From: Neorhizobium huautlense
GTDB lineage: Bacteria; Pseudomonadota; Alphaproteobacteria; Rhizobiales; Rhizobiaceae
Direction of reading: 5' to 3'
NCBI RefSeq assembly: GCF_002968575.1
Contig: NZ_PVBM01000020.1
Span: 1 to 64,000, forward strand
DNA: 64,000 bases
Of this stretch, positions 19,499 through 29,486 are shown piece by piece. The position numbers were made by a program, and so were the translations under genes. Positions within the stretch are counted from its first letter, which is position 1. Each line of letters begins with the position of its first letter. The notes under the pieces were generated by a model. It made no database searches and was not told the origin of the DNA. It saw only the letters and a list, made by a program, of their open reading frames with translations.

Positions 19499-19514
19499 TG
19501 GCACGATAACTGCA
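19499..19514 (+). promoter_or_regulatory. Sigma-54 promoter of glnB-glnA
   Basis: TGGCAC-GATAA-CTGCA matches the RpoN -24/-12 consensus (TGGCAC-N5-TTGCA) with one mismatch. It lies 60 bases before the glnB ATG, as expected for a nitrogen-regulated glnBA operon activated by NtrC. The rest of the 342-base gap between nnr and glnB is AT-rich near 19290-19330, and I could not pick out convincing NtrC sites in it. Confidence 0.85.
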
Positions 19515-19567
19515 TTGGCATGGCCGAGCGGGTAAAGGCCTGCTTCAAGGGAGAAGCGGAGAGATAG

Positions 19568-19912
<345 letters not shown>

Positions 19913-19969
19913 TCCGCCCCGCGGCCGCCGGCCCGGGCTCAATCGTCATCTTACATCGAGGAAGGTCAT

Positions 19970-21379
19970 ATGACGAGCGCAAGCGAAATCATGAAACAAA
20001 TCAAGGAAAACGACGTCAAGTTCGTGGACCTGCGCTTTACCGACCCGCGCGGCAAGCTGCAGCACGTCACCATGGACATTGCGTCGGTCGATGAGGACAT
20101 GTTCGCCGACGGCGTCATGTTCGACGGTTCCTCGATCGGTGGCTGGAAGGCCATCAACGAGTCCGACATGGTACTCATGCCTGACCCGGCCACTGTCCAT
20201 ATGGACCCCTTCTTCGCGCAGTCGACGATGGTCATCTTCTGCGACATTCTCGATCCAATTTCGGGCGAAGCCTATAACCGCGACCCGCGCGGAACTGCCA
20301 AGAAGGCTGAAGCCTACCTGAAGGCATCCGGCATCGGCGACACCATCTTCGTCGGGCCCGAGCCTGAATTCTTCGTCTTCGACGACGTCAAATACAAGGC
20401 CGACCCCTATAACACCGGCTTCAAGCTGGATTCGTCGGAACTGCCGTCCAACGACGATACCGACTACGAGACCGGCAACCTCGGCCACCGTCCGCGCGTC
20501 AAGGGGGGCTATTTCCCGGTTCCGCCGGTCGACAGCCTGCAGGATATGCGCTCCGAAATGCTGACCGTGCTCGCCGAAATGGGCGTCGTCGTCGAAAAGC
20601 ATCACCACGAAGTCGCCTCCGCCCAGCACGAGCTCGGCGTCAAATTCGACACGCTGGTGCGCAACGCCGATAAGATCCAGATCTACAAATACGTCGTGCA
20701 TCAGGTCGCCAATGCCTATGGCAAGACCGCGACCTTCATGCCAAAGCCGGTGTTTGGCGACAATGGTTCGGGCATGCACGTGCATCAGTCGATCTGGAAG
20801 GACGGGAAGCCGACCTTTGCGGGTGATGAATATGCCGGCCTCTCCGAGAGCTGCCTTTATTACATCGGCGGCATTATCAAGCATGCCAAGGCAATCAATG
20901 CCTTCACCAACCCGACGACCAACTCCTACAAGCGTCTCGTTCCGGGTTATGAAGCGCCGGTGCTGCTCGCCTATTCGGCGCGCAACCGCTCTGCTTCGTG
21001 CCGCATCCCGTTCGGGACCGGGCCGAAGTCGAAGCGGGTGGAAGTTCGCTTCCCCGATCCGCTGGCAAACCCCTATCTCGGCTTCGCCGCCATGCTGATG
21101 GCCGGCCTCGATGGCATCAAGAACAAGATCCATCCGGGCAAGGCCATGGACAAGGACCTTTACGATCTGCCGCCGAAGGAGCTCAAGAAGATCCCGACTG
21201 TCTGCGGATCACTGCGCGAAGCGCTCGAAAACCTCGACCGCGACCGTAAGTTCCTGACCGCCGGCGGCGTGTTCGACGACGATCAGATCGACGCCTATAT
21301 CGAACTGAAGATGACGGAAGTCATGCGCTTCGAAATGACCCCGCATCCGGTCGAATTCGACATGTACTACTCGGCCTGA
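19970..21379 (+). CDS. glnA: Glutamine synthetase type I
   Basis: Makes glutamine from glutamate, ammonia and ATP. The 469 residues match the GSI-beta class that is regulated by adenylylation: Tyr398 in [10 protein letters not shown] is the modification site. Other landmarks are [10 protein letters not shown] near 45-55, [12 protein letters not shown] near 128, [19 protein letters not shown] near 258 (ATP and metal site) and NRSASCRIP near 340. AGGAAGG lies seven bases before the ATG. It is the second gene of the glnBA operon and ends at a strong hairpin terminator. Confidence 0.99.
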   Translation: MTSASEIMKQIKENDVKFVDLRFTDPRGKLQHVTMDIASVDEDMFADGVMFDGSSIGGWKAINESDMVLMPDPATVHMDPFFAQSTMVIFCDILDPISGEAYNRDPRGTAKKAEAYLKASGIGDTIFVGPEPEFFVFDDVKYKADPYNTGFKLDSSELPSNDDTDYETGNLGHRPRVKGGYFPVPPVDSLQDMRSEMLTVLAEMGVVVEKHHHEVASAQHELGVKFDTLVRNADKIQIYKYVVHQVANAYGKTATFMPKPVFGDNGSGMHVHQSIWKDGKPTFAGDEYAGLSESCLYYIGGIIKHAKAINAFTNPTTNSYKRLVPGYEAPVLLAYSARNRSASCRIPFGTGPKSKRVEVRFPDPLANPYLGFAAMLMAGLDGIKNKIHPGKAMDKDLYDLPPKELKKIPTVCGSLREALENLDRDRKFLTAGGVFDDDQIDAYIELKMTEVMRFEMTPHPVEFDMYYSA

Positions 21380-21406
21380 TCCGGCGATTCTGCCACTGGC
21401 GTTTTC

Positions 21407-21440
21407 GAACGGCGGGCTCAGGCCCGCCGTTCTTTTTTTG
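21407..21440 (+). terminator. Rho-independent terminator of glnBA
   Basis: An 11-bp GC-rich stem (GAACGGCGGGC with its complement, 21407-21417 and 21422-21432), a TCAG loop and then seven T residues. It lies 28 bases after the glnA stop and is a textbook terminator. Between it and the hspQ promoter at 21631 I see no gene. Confidence 0.95.
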
Positions 21441-21632
21441 GCGCGGCATCGCCTCAGCGGCAGGGAATACCAGGGCCATAGCGGCGAACCGGTTTGAAGG
21501 CAGGATTCTCGATTATTGCCGGACCTCGGAATGCTCAGCCGTCGCAGGAAGTAATTTTGCGATTCCAGATCCGTCGGCCACAGATGACGCAAGTCTATCC
21601 TTGGAACAATGAAGGGCGGTGCGCATTACTCT

Positions 21633-21661
21633 CTTGATGTCAGAGAATTCTATTCCCACAT
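21633..21661 (+). promoter_or_regulatory. Sigma-32 (RpoH)-like promoter of hspQ
   Basis: CTTGAT at 21633-21638 and CCCACAT at 21655-21661, spaced by 16 bases, fit the heat-shock sigma consensus (CTTGAA and CCCCAT/CCAnAT types). Transcription would start near 21669, leaving a short leader before the hspQ ATG at 21686. The product's family is heat-induced in Escherichia coli, which agrees. Confidence 0.65.
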
Positions 21662-21685
21662 TAGGATGCGAAAGGACATCGCACC

Positions 21686-22015
21686 ATGAAACAACGCAAC
21701 GCTAAGTTTACAATCGGAGAGGTGGTCCGCCACAAGGTCTTTCCGTTTCGGGGCGTCGTGTTCGATGTGGATCCGGAATACGCCAATTCTGAAGAATGGT
21801 GGAATGCCATTCCGGTCGAAATCCGGCCAAACAAGGACCAGCCCTTCTATCACCTGCTCGCCGAAAACGACGAGACGGAATATGTCGCATACGTTTCGGA
21901 GCAAAACCTGGAGCATGACGAGAGCGATACTCCCTTGCGCAATCCTCAGGTCTATCAGATCTTCGATCGCGGTCCATCAGGCCAGCTGAAACCCAAGGTC
22001 ATCCTGGCCCACTGA
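21686..22015 (+). CDS. hspQ: Heat shock protein HspQ (YccV-like)
   Basis: A 109-residue single-domain protein. In Escherichia coli HspQ is heat-induced, binds hemimethylated DNA and enhances Lon protease specificity. Family features are FTIGEVVRHKVFPFRGVVFDVDPEY at the N-terminus, EEWW, RPNKDQPFYHLLAEN and YVAYVSEQNLEHDE. The start is supported by AAAGGA about ten bases upstream. It is monocistronic: a terminator lies after glnA upstream and another hairpin lies downstream at 22071. A heat-shock-type promoter is visible upstream. Confidence 0.92.
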   Translation: MKQRNAKFTIGEVVRHKVFPFRGVVFDVDPEYANSEEWWNAIPVEIRPNKDQPFYHLLAENDETEYVAYVSEQNLEHDESDTPLRNPQVYQIFDRGPSGQLKPKVILAH

Positions 22016-22070
22016 CTGGCGGCGACAATCAAAAAAGACGCCTGCATCTCCCGGCGTCCTGCCTACAAAA

Positions 22071-22096
22071 AAGCCGGCATCTCTGCCGGCTTTTTC
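22071..22096. terminator. Bidirectional terminator between hspQ and the IalB-like gene
   Basis: A 9-bp stem (AAGCCGGCA with its complement, 22071-22079 and 22084-22092) with a TCTC loop, flanked by AAAAAA on the left and TTTTT on the right. It can end transcripts from both convergent neighbours, hspQ and the gene at 22117. Confidence 0.9.
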
Positions 22097-22116
22097 TCAG
22101 ATGAACATCAAGACGG

Positions 22117-22770
22117 TTACTGGCCCTGCTTGGCCGCGTTCTGTGCGTCTTCCAGCTTCTTGCGGGTTTCTTCCGCCTTCTTCTGCAGGCCTTCTTCGAG
22201 GCTGCGCTGACTCTGGGCGATCTGCTCCTGCGGCATGGCCGGGCCATCGAACACGCCGGTGAAGCCGGAGAGCGAAACCTTGATCGGGTTCGGCGCGCGG
22301 CGGAAATTGATTGACGTGAAGACCACGTCGTTGCCCTTCTTGAGGCTGGCGATCATCGCGTCCGTCAAGGGAACTTCCGCAGTGCATTTATCCGGCAGGC
22401 AGACGACATAATCCAGCTTCTGGCCCTTGCCGCCATCGATCTGCATGATGACGCCCGGCGGCACGAGGCGCGCGGTCGGAACCGAAACCTGCAGGATCTT
22501 GCGGTTTACCTTGCCTTCAACGGTGATCAGGCCAACAGCCGTGACCAACTGCCCGTTCTGGGCGGCGATGATGTTCTGCACGACGCAGATGTCGCTGTCA
22601 TCCTGCTTGCTGCAAGTCTTGAACCAGCCGAGCGGCGGCGCACCCGGAGCGGCAGCGGCAGGTGCCGCGGCATCCTGTGCAAGGGCTGCAGCCGGCAGCG
22701 CACTTGCGCCAACCGAGAGAGCGAGAACGGACATTGCCGTCCGCAGAACTTGGGTTGCCTTAAGCATCAT
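22117..22770 (-). CDS. Invasion-associated locus B (IalB) family protein
   Basis: A 218-residue exported protein. A signal peptide is clear (VLRTAMSVLALSVGASALP, cleavage likely after ALA near residue 32), followed by an Ala/Pro-rich spacer. The mature domain has the family's four cysteines in two pairs (FKTCSKQDDSDIC and VVCLPDKC), suited to disulfides in the periplasm. A helical, charged Gln/Lys-rich tail ends the protein. The name comes from a Bartonella gene linked to erythrocyte invasion. In free-living rhizobia the role is unknown, so no pathogenic function should be inferred. Two adjacent ATGs (22770 and 22767) make the start uncertain by one codon. Confidence 0.88.
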   Translation of the reverse strand: MMLKATQVLRTAMSVLALSVGASALPAAALAQDAAAPAAAAPGAPPLGWFKTCSKQDDSDICVVQNIIAAQNGQLVTAVGLITVEGKVNRKILQVSVPTARLVPPGVIMQIDGGKGQKLDYVVCLPDKCTAEVPLTDAMIASLKKGNDVVFTSINFRRAPNPIKVSLSGFTGVFDGPAMPQEQIAQSQRSLEEGLQKKAEETRKKLEDAQNAAKQGQ

Positions 22771-23049
22771 AACGAGATCCGTCTCCTGAAATCCGTGGGG
22801 CGGCAAGACGCCGTTCAAATCCCTCGGGGTGTCCTACTGCCCGTCACCTGTCGGCGAAATGAGGCATTTGAATGACCCGCCCGTCCGGCAAACCTGTTAC
22901 ATCGCGACGGCCACGATATCCAGCCCCCTCTTTCGTATTTTTTCACAAGGCGTTAACGCGCCTGTTCAATCTTTCGCGGGCGGTGCCGGGTTGGTCCCCC
23001 TAGGGGTATGCGTTATCTTGCCTTCGAATCAGCGAGGACATCTCCCACC

Positions 23050-24864
23050 ATGAGTTCGATGCGACGCTTTGTTCCCCTTATCGCGGCCCTTTTGATCGGC
23101 GGGCCCGCAACAGCCGAGCCCCTGCACGGGATCGCAATGCACGGATCGCCGACCCTGCCACGAGACTATAAGCACTTTTCTTACGTCAATCCGGAGGTCA
23201 AAAAGGGCGGCAGAGTGGCCTATGGGGTGGTCGGCACGTTCGACAGCCTCAATCCGTTCGTCCTCAAAAGCATGCGCACGACCGCACGCGGCCTCTGGGA
23301 CACCATCTTCGGGCATCTCCTCTACGAACCCCTGATGACTCGTTCCAGCGATGAACCATTCACGCTTTATGGTCTGCTCGCCGAGAGCGTCGAATGGGAC
23401 GAAGACCGCACCTTCATACAGTTCAACATCAACCCGAAGGCAAAGTGGTCGGACGGCCAGCCGGTGACCCCGGAGGACGTGATTTTCACGTTCGAAATTC
23501 TGCGCGACAAAGGCCGAATTCCCTTTTCCAACCGGCTTGCGCCCGTGGAAAAGATGGAAAAGGTGGGCGAACGCAGCGTACGTTTCACCTTCAACGACAA
23601 GGCCGACCGCGAGTTCCCGCTCATCCTCGCTACCTCCACTCCAATCCTGCCGAAACACGTCATCGATCCTGCGACTTTCGACCAGTCGACTTTGAAGCCC
23701 CCTGTGGGCTCGGGCCCCTATCTCGTCAAATCCGTGTCACCCGGCGAACGCATCGTTTATGAGCGAAATCGGGATTATTGGGGCAAGGACATTCCATCGA
23801 AGATCGGTTTCGATAACTACGATCAGATCTCGGTAGAATATTTCCTCCAGGAAAACACTCTCTTCGAAGCCTTCAAGAAGGGCGTAATCGATGTCTATCT
23901 GGAAGGCAGCCCGACTCACTGGGCTCGTGCTTATGACTTTCCCGCTGTACAGAAAGGCGAAGTCATAAAAGACGCCTTCAAGCCGCAGCTTCCAACGGGC
24001 ATGCTCGGCTTCGTGTTCAACACCCGTCGTCCAGTCTTTGCCGATGTCAATGTGCGCGCGGGTCTGTCTCTGGCCCTGGATTTCGAATGGGCCAACAAAA
24101 ACCTCTTCGAAGGCGCCTATACCCGTACAGAAAGCTATTGGCAGGACTCGCCGCTCTCTTCCCTCGGCAGAGCCGCCGATGAGCGCGAACTTGCCATTCT
24201 CGGACCGGCCAAGGAGAGGATCGAACCTGCGGTTCTCGACGGCACCTATCGCCTGCCGAGAACAGACGGCTCCGGCGCCGATCGGAAGGTGATGAGAGAC
24301 GCTGTCGACCTTCTGAAAAAAGGCGGCTACACGATCAAGAACGGCAAGATGTCCGATGCCAAGGGAAAACCGCTCGTCTTCGAGGTGATGACGCAGACCC
24401 AGGACCAGGAAAAGCTGGCGATCGCCTATCAGCGCACGCTGAAGATGATCGGCGTCGACATGGCGATCCGCACTGTCGACGACGCACAGTACCAGGCCCG
24501 CTCCGGCAGTTTCGACTACGACATGATCGTCAAGTCCTATCCGTCGACGCTGTCACCCGGCATCGAGCAGGTAGGCCGCTGGGGATCCTCTTCGCGCGAC
24601 CGGCCGGGCAGCTTCAATTTCGCTGGCGTGGCCGACCCGGATGTCGACAAGCTCATCGGGTCCATCCTCTCCGCCCGTAGCAAGGAGGATTTCGAAGCGG
24701 CGGTGCGCGCCTATGATCGGTTGCTGATTTCCGGTCACTATATGGTGCCGCTCTATCACATACCGGAGCAATGGCTGGCGCGCCGCAGCTACATCAGCTA
24801 TCCGGAGAAACTGCCGCTTTATGGCTACCAGCTCAACACCTGGTGGGACAAACGGGCGCAATAG
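23050..24864 (+). CDS. Family 5 extracellular solute-binding protein (YejA-like)
   Basis: A periplasmic substrate-binding protein for an oligopeptide-type ABC importer, about 604 residues. A signal peptide (RFVPLIAALLIGGPATA) precedes the mature N-terminus EPLHGIAMHGSPTLPRDYKHFSYVNP, which is characteristic of the YejA subgroup. Family landmarks include WSDGQPVTPEDVIFTFE near residue 140 and GSGPYLV near 225. No permease or ATPase gene is adjacent: the next gene is a DsbA-like oxidoreductase, so the partner transporter must be elsewhere. Ligand preference (peptides in the Yej system) is inference. The ATG at 23050 precedes the signal peptide, and the in-frame ATG at 23059 is an alternative. 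Confidence 0.9.
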   Translation: MSSMRRFVPLIAALLIGGPATAEPLHGIAMHGSPTLPRDYKHFSYVNPEVKKGGRVAYGVVGTFDSLNPFVLKSMRTTARGLWDTIFGHLLYEPLMTRSSDEPFTLYGLLAESVEWDEDRTFIQFNINPKAKWSDGQPVTPEDVIFTFEILRDKGRIPFSNRLAPVEKMEKVGERSVRFTFNDKADREFPLILATSTPILPKHVIDPATFDQSTLKPPVGSGPYLVKSVSPGERIVYERNRDYWGKDIPSKIGFDNYDQISVEYFLQENTLFEAFKKGVIDVYLEGSPTHWARAYDFPAVQKGEVIKDAFKPQLPTGMLGFVFNTRRPVFADVNVRAGLSLALDFEWANKNLFEGAYTRTESYWQDSPLSSLGRAADERELAILGPAKERIEPAVLDGTYRLPRTDGSGADRKVMRDAVDLLKKGGYTIKNGKMSDAKGKPLVFEVMTQTQDQEKLAIAYQRTLKMIGVDMAIRTVDDAQYQARSGSFDYDMIVKSYPSTLSPGIEQVGRWGSSSRDRPGSFNFAGVADPDVDKLIGSILSARSKEDFEAAVRAYDRLLISGHYMVPLYHIPEQWLARRSYISYPEKLPLYGYQLNTWWDKRAQ

Positions 24865-24899
24865 CCGAATTCAGGTCGATCAAGTAAAGGAAGCCCGTC

Positions 24900-25571
24900 A
24901 TGGAGCGCGTGACCATAGACATCGTTTCGGACGTCGTTTGCCCCTGGTGCTATCTGGGAAAGGCGCGGCTGGAGCTCGCCATCGCCGAAGTGCAGGACGA
25001 GATCGGGGTGGACATCAACTGGCGCCCCTATCGGCTCAATCCGGACCATCCGCCGGAAGGCGTCGATCACCAGAGCGATCTGGCCCGCAAGCTTGGGGGC
25101 AAGGACGCGGTGGATCGCGCCCATGCCATGCTGCAAAAGCTCGGCGAGGACGTTGGCATCCGCTACAATTTCGAGGCAATCAAGATCGGGCCGAATACGC
25201 TCGATGCACATCGGCTGCTGCATTGGGCAATGACCGAGGGGCGCGAAGTTCAGGACAAGGTCGCAACAGCCCTCTTCAAGGCAAATTTCGAGGAAGGACG
25301 AAATGTCGGCGATCCCGCAGTGCTGGCAGATATTGCCGAGCAATCTGGCCTTGACCGAAAGGTGATCGAAAACCTTCTGGCGACGGATGCGGACAAGGAC
25401 ACGGTTCTTTCCGAGATCGACGCGGCCCAGAAGATGGGCGTCACCGGCGTTCCTTTTTTCATTATCGACGGACAATATGCGGTGAGCGGGGCGCAGACAC
25501 CGGATGTCTTCGTCAACACCTTGCGCGAGATTGCCAAGCTCAAGGCAGATGCCCGCAAAGGCATGATCTGA
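24900..25571 (+). CDS. DsbA-family oxidoreductase (FrnE-like)
   Basis: A 223-residue thioredoxin-fold protein with the active-site pair C14-P-W-C17 in SDVVCPWCYLGKARLE and the cis-proline loop TGVPFFIIDGQYAVSGAQ near residue 180. It lacks a signal peptide, so it is cytoplasmic. This agrees with the FrnE/2-hydroxychromene-2-carboxylate isomerase-like subgroup rather than periplasmic DsbA. Members have been linked to oxidative stress and polyketide or aromatic metabolism, but the substrate here is unknown. It begins 35 bases after the solute-binding gene on the same strand and converges on mfd. Confidence 0.9.
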   Translation: MERVTIDIVSDVVCPWCYLGKARLELAIAEVQDEIGVDINWRPYRLNPDHPPEGVDHQSDLARKLGGKDAVDRAHAMLQKLGEDVGIRYNFEAIKIGPNTLDAHRLLHWAMTEGREVQDKVATALFKANFEEGRNVGDPAVLADIAEQSGLDRKVIENLLATDADKDTVLSEIDAAQKMGVTGVPFFIIDGQYAVSGAQTPDVFVNTLREIAKLKADARKGMI

Positions 25572-25653
25572 TCCAGGGTCCCCTCGCCCGCAGACCAAAG
25601 GGGCTCGCAAGGCCCGATACCCGCGACACCCTGTCCATTCGTGACGTGCAGGA

Positions 25654-28600
25654 TCAGGCTTTCGCCAGCTCCGCGAACTGTGTCATCACCTGCGCTGCAG
25701 CCGTCAGCCTTTTTTCCGGCGTGGGAAGCTCCCGCGTCAGGAATACGCTCTGATCCGGCCGAATCTTCGCGAGCGTTCCCTGCTTGGCGATATATCCCAC
25801 GAGCGCTGCAGGATTCGGGAACTGCTTGTCGCGGAAGGTGACGACCACGCCCTTCGGCCCTGCCTCCAGCTTCTCGACATTTGCCTTCCGGCAAAGGGAC
25901 TTGATGAAGACGACCTTCAGAAGGTTCTGCACCTCCGGCGGCATCGGGCCGAAACGATCCACCATTTCCGCGCCGAAACCGTCGATCTCAGAGAGTTCGG
26001 AGACCTCACCAAGACGGCGATAGAGCCCCATGCGCAGATGCAGATCCGGCACATAGGATTCCGGGATCATCACAGTGATGCCAGCGGAAATCTGCGGTGA
26101 CCAGCCGGTATCGACGATCTCGTCGTCGCCCTTCACTTCCGCCACCGCCTCCTCCAGCATCTGCTGGTAGAGCTCGAAACCGACTTCCTTGATATGACCG
26201 GATTGTTCTTCGCCGAGCAGGTTTCCGGCGCCGCGGATATCAAGGTCGTGGCTTGCAAGCTGGAATCCGGCCCCGAGAGTGTCGAGCGACTGCAGCACTT
26301 TCAGGCGACGTTCCGCCGTCGTGGTGAGCGGCTTGTTGACCGGCAGGGTGAACAGCGCGAAGGCGCGCACCTTGGAGCGGCCAACGCGGCCGCGAAGCTG
26401 ATAGAGCTGCGCCAGTCCGAACATGTCGGCGCGATGCACCACCAGCGTATTGGCGGTCGGCACGTCGAGACCGGATTCGACGATGGTCGTCGAGAGAAGC
26501 ACGTCGTACTTGCCGTCGTAGAAGGCATTCATGATGTCTTCCAGCTCACCGGCCGGCATCTGACCATGGGCGACGGCCACCTTCAGCTCCGGAACGTCCG
26601 ACTGAAGGAAAGCCTGAATCTCCGGCAGATCGGCGACCCGGGGACAAACATAGAAACTTTGGCCGCCGCGGTAATGCTCGCGCATCAGCGTCTCGCGGAT
26701 GACGAGCGGATCGAAGGGCGAGATGAAAGTGCGGACCGCCATGCGGTCGACCGGCGGCGTGGTGATGAGCGAAAGTTCGCGAACACCCGTCATGGCAAGC
26801 TGCAGCGTGCGAGGGATAGGCGTCGCCGAGAGCGTCAGAACATGCACGTCGCTCTTTAGCTCCTTCAGCCGCTCCTTGTGCTTGACGCCGAAATGCTGCT
26901 CTTCGTCGATGATCAGCAGGCTGAGATTGGCGAACTTGATGCCGGCGCCGAGCAGTGCGTGGGTGCCGACGACGATATCCACCTTGCCCTCGGTCAGACC
27001 TTTCTTGGTTTCCGCCAGTTCCTTGGCAGATACCAGACGGGATGCCTGCGCAACGGTGATCGGCAAGCCGCGAAAACGGTCGCGGAAGGTCTTGTAGTGC
27101 TGGCGGGCAAGCAGCGTGGTCGGCACGACGACTGCGACCTGCGCGCCGTTCATCGCCGCAAAAAACGCCGCCCGCAGCGCAACCTCGGTCTTACCAAATC
27201 CCACATCCCCGCAAACCAGACGATCCATCGGCCGGCCCGCTCCCAGGTCGTCCCGCACGGCGTCGATGGCATTCGCCTGGTCGTCCGTCTCGTCGTAGGG
27301 AAAACGTGCGGCGAATTCGTCGTAGAGCCCTTCCGGCGTGGTCAATACAGGCGCACGGCGGGTGATGCGGGTCGCGGCAATGCGGATAAGCGCATCCGCC
27401 ATGTCCAGCAGGCGCTTCTTGAGCTTGGCCTTGCGGGCCTGCCAGGCGCCGCCGCCGAGCTTGTCCAATTGCGCTTCGGCGGCATCCGAACCATAGCGCG
27501 ACAAGAGATCGATATTTTCGACAGGCAGGAAGAGCTTAGCCTGATCGGCATAGTGCAGTTCCAGGCATGCCCGCGGCGCGCCGGCTGCCTCGATGGTCAC
27601 GAGGCCGACGAAGCGGCCGATGCCGTGTTCTGCGTGGACGACCAGCGAACCTTCGTCGAGGCCCGCCACTTCCGTCAGGAAATCCGCTCCGCGCTTGCGG
27701 CGTTTGCCGCGGCGGACCATGCGGTCGCCGAGGATATCCTGCTCGCCGATGACGGCGATCTTGTCGGTTTCGAAGCCCGCCTCCAGGCTCAGCACCGCCG
27801 AGGCCGCTTCACCTTTTTCGAGTGTATCGAGATCGGAGAGCTTCTCGATCTGTTTGATACGCTTCAGGCCGCGCTCGTCGAGCACCTGCAACAGACGATC
27901 GAGCGAGCCGGCCGACCAGCCCGTCACCAGCACCTTGATGCCGGCCGCCCGCTTGTCGGCAATATGCTTGACGACCAGGTCGAATACATTGATCCGTTCG
28001 TCTCGCTCCTTGTCCTCGGTCTGCGATTTGGCCCAGCGCGGCCCTGCATGCGCATCGAGAGTCACCACCCGGCGACCTTCGGCATCCATTTCATTAAATG
28101 GCGTAAGACGCAGCGCATTGACCGCATCGAGAGCAGAGGCGAAAGCCTTGCCGTCGAGGTAGAGCTGGCCGGGAGAAACCGGCTTGTAAGGCGCGGCCTG
28201 CGCCGCGGCTCCTTTGCCCTGCGTCCCGCTGTCGCGCCGCGCCTCGTAATAGTCGAGGACAAGCTTGGAACGCTCGTTCGCAGCCTCTTTGGCAGTGTGA
28301 TCGGTAACGATGCAAAAACCGTCGAGATAGTCGAAGGCCGTCTCGAGCCTCTCGTAAAAGAGAGGCAGCCAATGCTCCATGCCGGCATAACGCCGTCCTT
28401 CCGAGACCGCCTGATAGAGCGCATCGTCGCGAGTGGCTGCGCCGAAAAGGGAGAGGTAGTTCTTCCGGAAGCGGCTGATCGTGTCCGGCGTCAGCGTCAC
28501 CTCGCTCATGGGATTGAGATCGAGAGAACGGGTCTGGCCGGTGGTCCGCTGGCTGGCAGGGTCAAATGAACGAATCGATTCCAACGTATCCCCGAAGAAA

Positions 28601-29160
28601 TCCAGCCGCACAGGCTCTTCCGTGCCCGGCACGAAGACGTCCAGAATGCCGCCGCGAACGGCGAATTCGCCCACTTCGCGCACGGTCGCGACGCGCTCGA
28701 AGCCGTTGCGCTCCAACCGCGCTGCAATGTCGTCCATGCGGATCTGATTGCCGGGCCTCGCCGAAAAGGCAAGGCTCTCGATAATCTCCGAGGGAGCGAT
28801 CTTCTGCAGCATCGCGTTGACCGTCACCAGTACGATCGCGGCATGAGGCTTCTTGCGATGCGAGATCAGACCGGAAAGGGCCGCAAGTCTGCGGGCGGAG
28901 ACATCCGCGCTTGGCGAAACCCGGTCGTAAGGCAAACAGTCCCAGGCAGGCAGCGTCAAGACCGGGATTTCCGGCGCGACGAAGGACAGCATCTGCTCGA
29001 GATCGGGCATGCGCTGGCCGTCGGACATGATATAGGCCACCGGCTGGCCCGCCCTTGCCAGTTCGGCCAGCACCAGCGGTTCCATGCCGGGAGGCACATT
29101 GCCAATGGTCAGCGGCGTCTGCGCCGCCGCGATTTTCTTTGCATCAAATCCTGGAATCAT
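25654..29160 (-). CDS. mfd: Transcription-repair coupling factor Mfd
   Basis: Removes RNA polymerase stalled at lesions and recruits UvrA. The 1168 residues show the UvrB-homology region in the N-terminal third, the CarD-like RNA polymerase-interacting domain (EGSLVVHAEHGIGRFVGL near residue 500) and the superfamily 2 motor: Walker A GDVGFGKTEVAL near 645-656 and motif II DEEQHFG. The C-terminal TRCF domain is followed by a short tail. The start overlaps the sdhE stop by four bases (ATGA), so the two genes are coupled. Confidence 0.97.
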   Translation of the reverse strand: MIPGFDAKKIAAAQTPLTIGNVPPGMEPLVLAELARAGQPVAYIMSDGQRMPDLEQMLSFVAPEIPVLTLPAWDCLPYDRVSPSADVSARRLAALSGLISHRKKPHAAIVLVTVNAMLQKIAPSEIIESLAFSARPGNQIRMDDIAARLERNGFERVATVREVGEFAVRGGILDVFVPGTEEPVRLDFFGDTLESIRSFDPASQRTTGQTRSLDLNPMSEVTLTPDTISRFRKNYLSLFGAATRDDALYQAVSEGRRYAGMEHWLPLFYERLETAFDYLDGFCIVTDHTAKEAANERSKLVLDYYEARRDSGTQGKGAAAQAAPYKPVSPGQLYLDGKAFASALDAVNALRLTPFNEMDAEGRRVVTLDAHAGPRWAKSQTEDKERDERINVFDLVVKHIADKRAAGIKVLVTGWSAGSLDRLLQVLDERGLKRIKQIEKLSDLDTLEKGEAASAVLSLEAGFETDKIAVIGEQDILGDRMVRRGKRRKRGADFLTEVAGLDEGSLVVHAEHGIGRFVGLVTIEAAGAPRACLELHYADQAKLFLPVENIDLLSRYGSDAAEAQLDKLGGGAWQARKAKLKKRLLDMADALIRIAATRITRRAPVLTTPEGLYDEFAARFPYDETDDQANAIDAVRDDLGAGRPMDRLVCGDVGFGKTEVALRAAFFAAMNGAQVAVVVPTTLLARQHYKTFRDRFRGLPITVAQASRLVSAKELAETKKGLTEGKVDIVVGTHALLGAGIKFANLSLLIIDEEQHFGVKHKERLKELKSDVHVLTLSATPIPRTLQLAMTGVRELSLITTPPVDRMAVRTFISPFDPLVIRETLMREHYRGGQSFYVCPRVADLPEIQAFLQSDVPELKVAVAHGQMPAGELEDIMNAFYDGKYDVLLSTTIVESGLDVPTANTLVVHRADMFGLAQLYQLRGRVGRSKVRAFALFTLPVNKPLTTTAERRLKVLQSLDTLGAGFQLASHDLDIRGAGNLLGEEQSGHIKEVGFELYQQMLEEAVAEVKGDDEIVDTGWSPQISAGITVMIPESYVPDLHLRMGLYRRLGEVSELSEIDGFGAEMVDRFGPMPPEVQNLLKVVFIKSLCRKANVEKLEAGPKGVVVTFRDKQFPNPAALVGYIAKQGTLAKIRPDQSVFLTRELPTPEKRLTAAAQVMTQFAELAKA

Positions 29161-29486
29161 TGCGTCGGCCCGCGCCTTGCTTCGAGCGAAGCTTTGGTGA
29201 CAGGATCAAAATCGGGCTTGTAGGCTGCGACCCGCGCAAAAAGCGGCGTCCGCCTGTGTTCCGGCAGCGGCTTGGCCCCTGTGAGCCAGGCATGCAGATC
29301 ATGATCGTCTTCGCCCATGATCGTCTCGAATTCGTCGAGTTCTTCGTCCGAAAGCCGGGCTATCTCGGCCTCCGCAAAGCTTCCGAAAACGAGGTCCATT
29401 TCGCGGATACCACGATGCCAGCAGCGATAAAGGATGCGGCGGCGGCGCGGGTCGAGATCCGCGCTGGTGCGCGATAGTCCTGTCAT
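29157..29486 (-). CDS. sdhE: FAD assembly factor SdhE
   Basis: A small protein of 109 residues that promotes covalent attachment of FAD to succinate dehydrogenase. The diagnostic motif is RGIREMDLVFGSFA (residues about 25-38, the R-G-x-x-E-x-D conserved core), preceded by RRRRILYRCWH, with DEFETIMGEDDHDLHAWL in the helical bundle. Family members run 85-110 residues, and the C-terminal extension here is typical of alphaproteobacteria. It is the first gene of the sdhE-mfd pair, divergent from recG across 90 bases. Confidence 0.92.
   Translation of the reverse strand: MTGLSRTSADLDPRRRRILYRCWHRGIREMDLVFGSFAEAEIARLSDEELDEFETIMGEDDHDLHAWLTGAKPLPEHRRTPLFARVAAYKPDFDPVTKASLEARRGPTQ

Noticed and set aside
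19512-19560. tRNA-like string TGGCCGAGCGGGTAAAGGCC before glnB
   Set aside because: It resembles the D-arm of Leu/Ser tRNAs but no acceptor stem, anticodon arm or T-arm can be formed around it. It is the glnB leader.
21603-21630. GGAAC element before hspQ as an EcfG general stress promoter
   Set aside because: The partner element at the right spacing is CATT in place of CGTT, and a better sigma-32-type pair lies just downstream.
22948-22963. AGGCGTTAACGCGCCT before the solute-binding protein gene
   Set aside because: An imperfect palindrome about 90 bases before the gene, with no known regulator match and no second copy seen nearby.
23050-25571. A complete peptide ABC transporter operon
   Set aside because: Only the binding protein is present. 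The next gene is a DsbA-like oxidoreductase, not a permease.
26878-28569. Plus-strand open frame of 563 codons opposite mfd
   Set aside because: Antisense shadow of mfd, without motifs.
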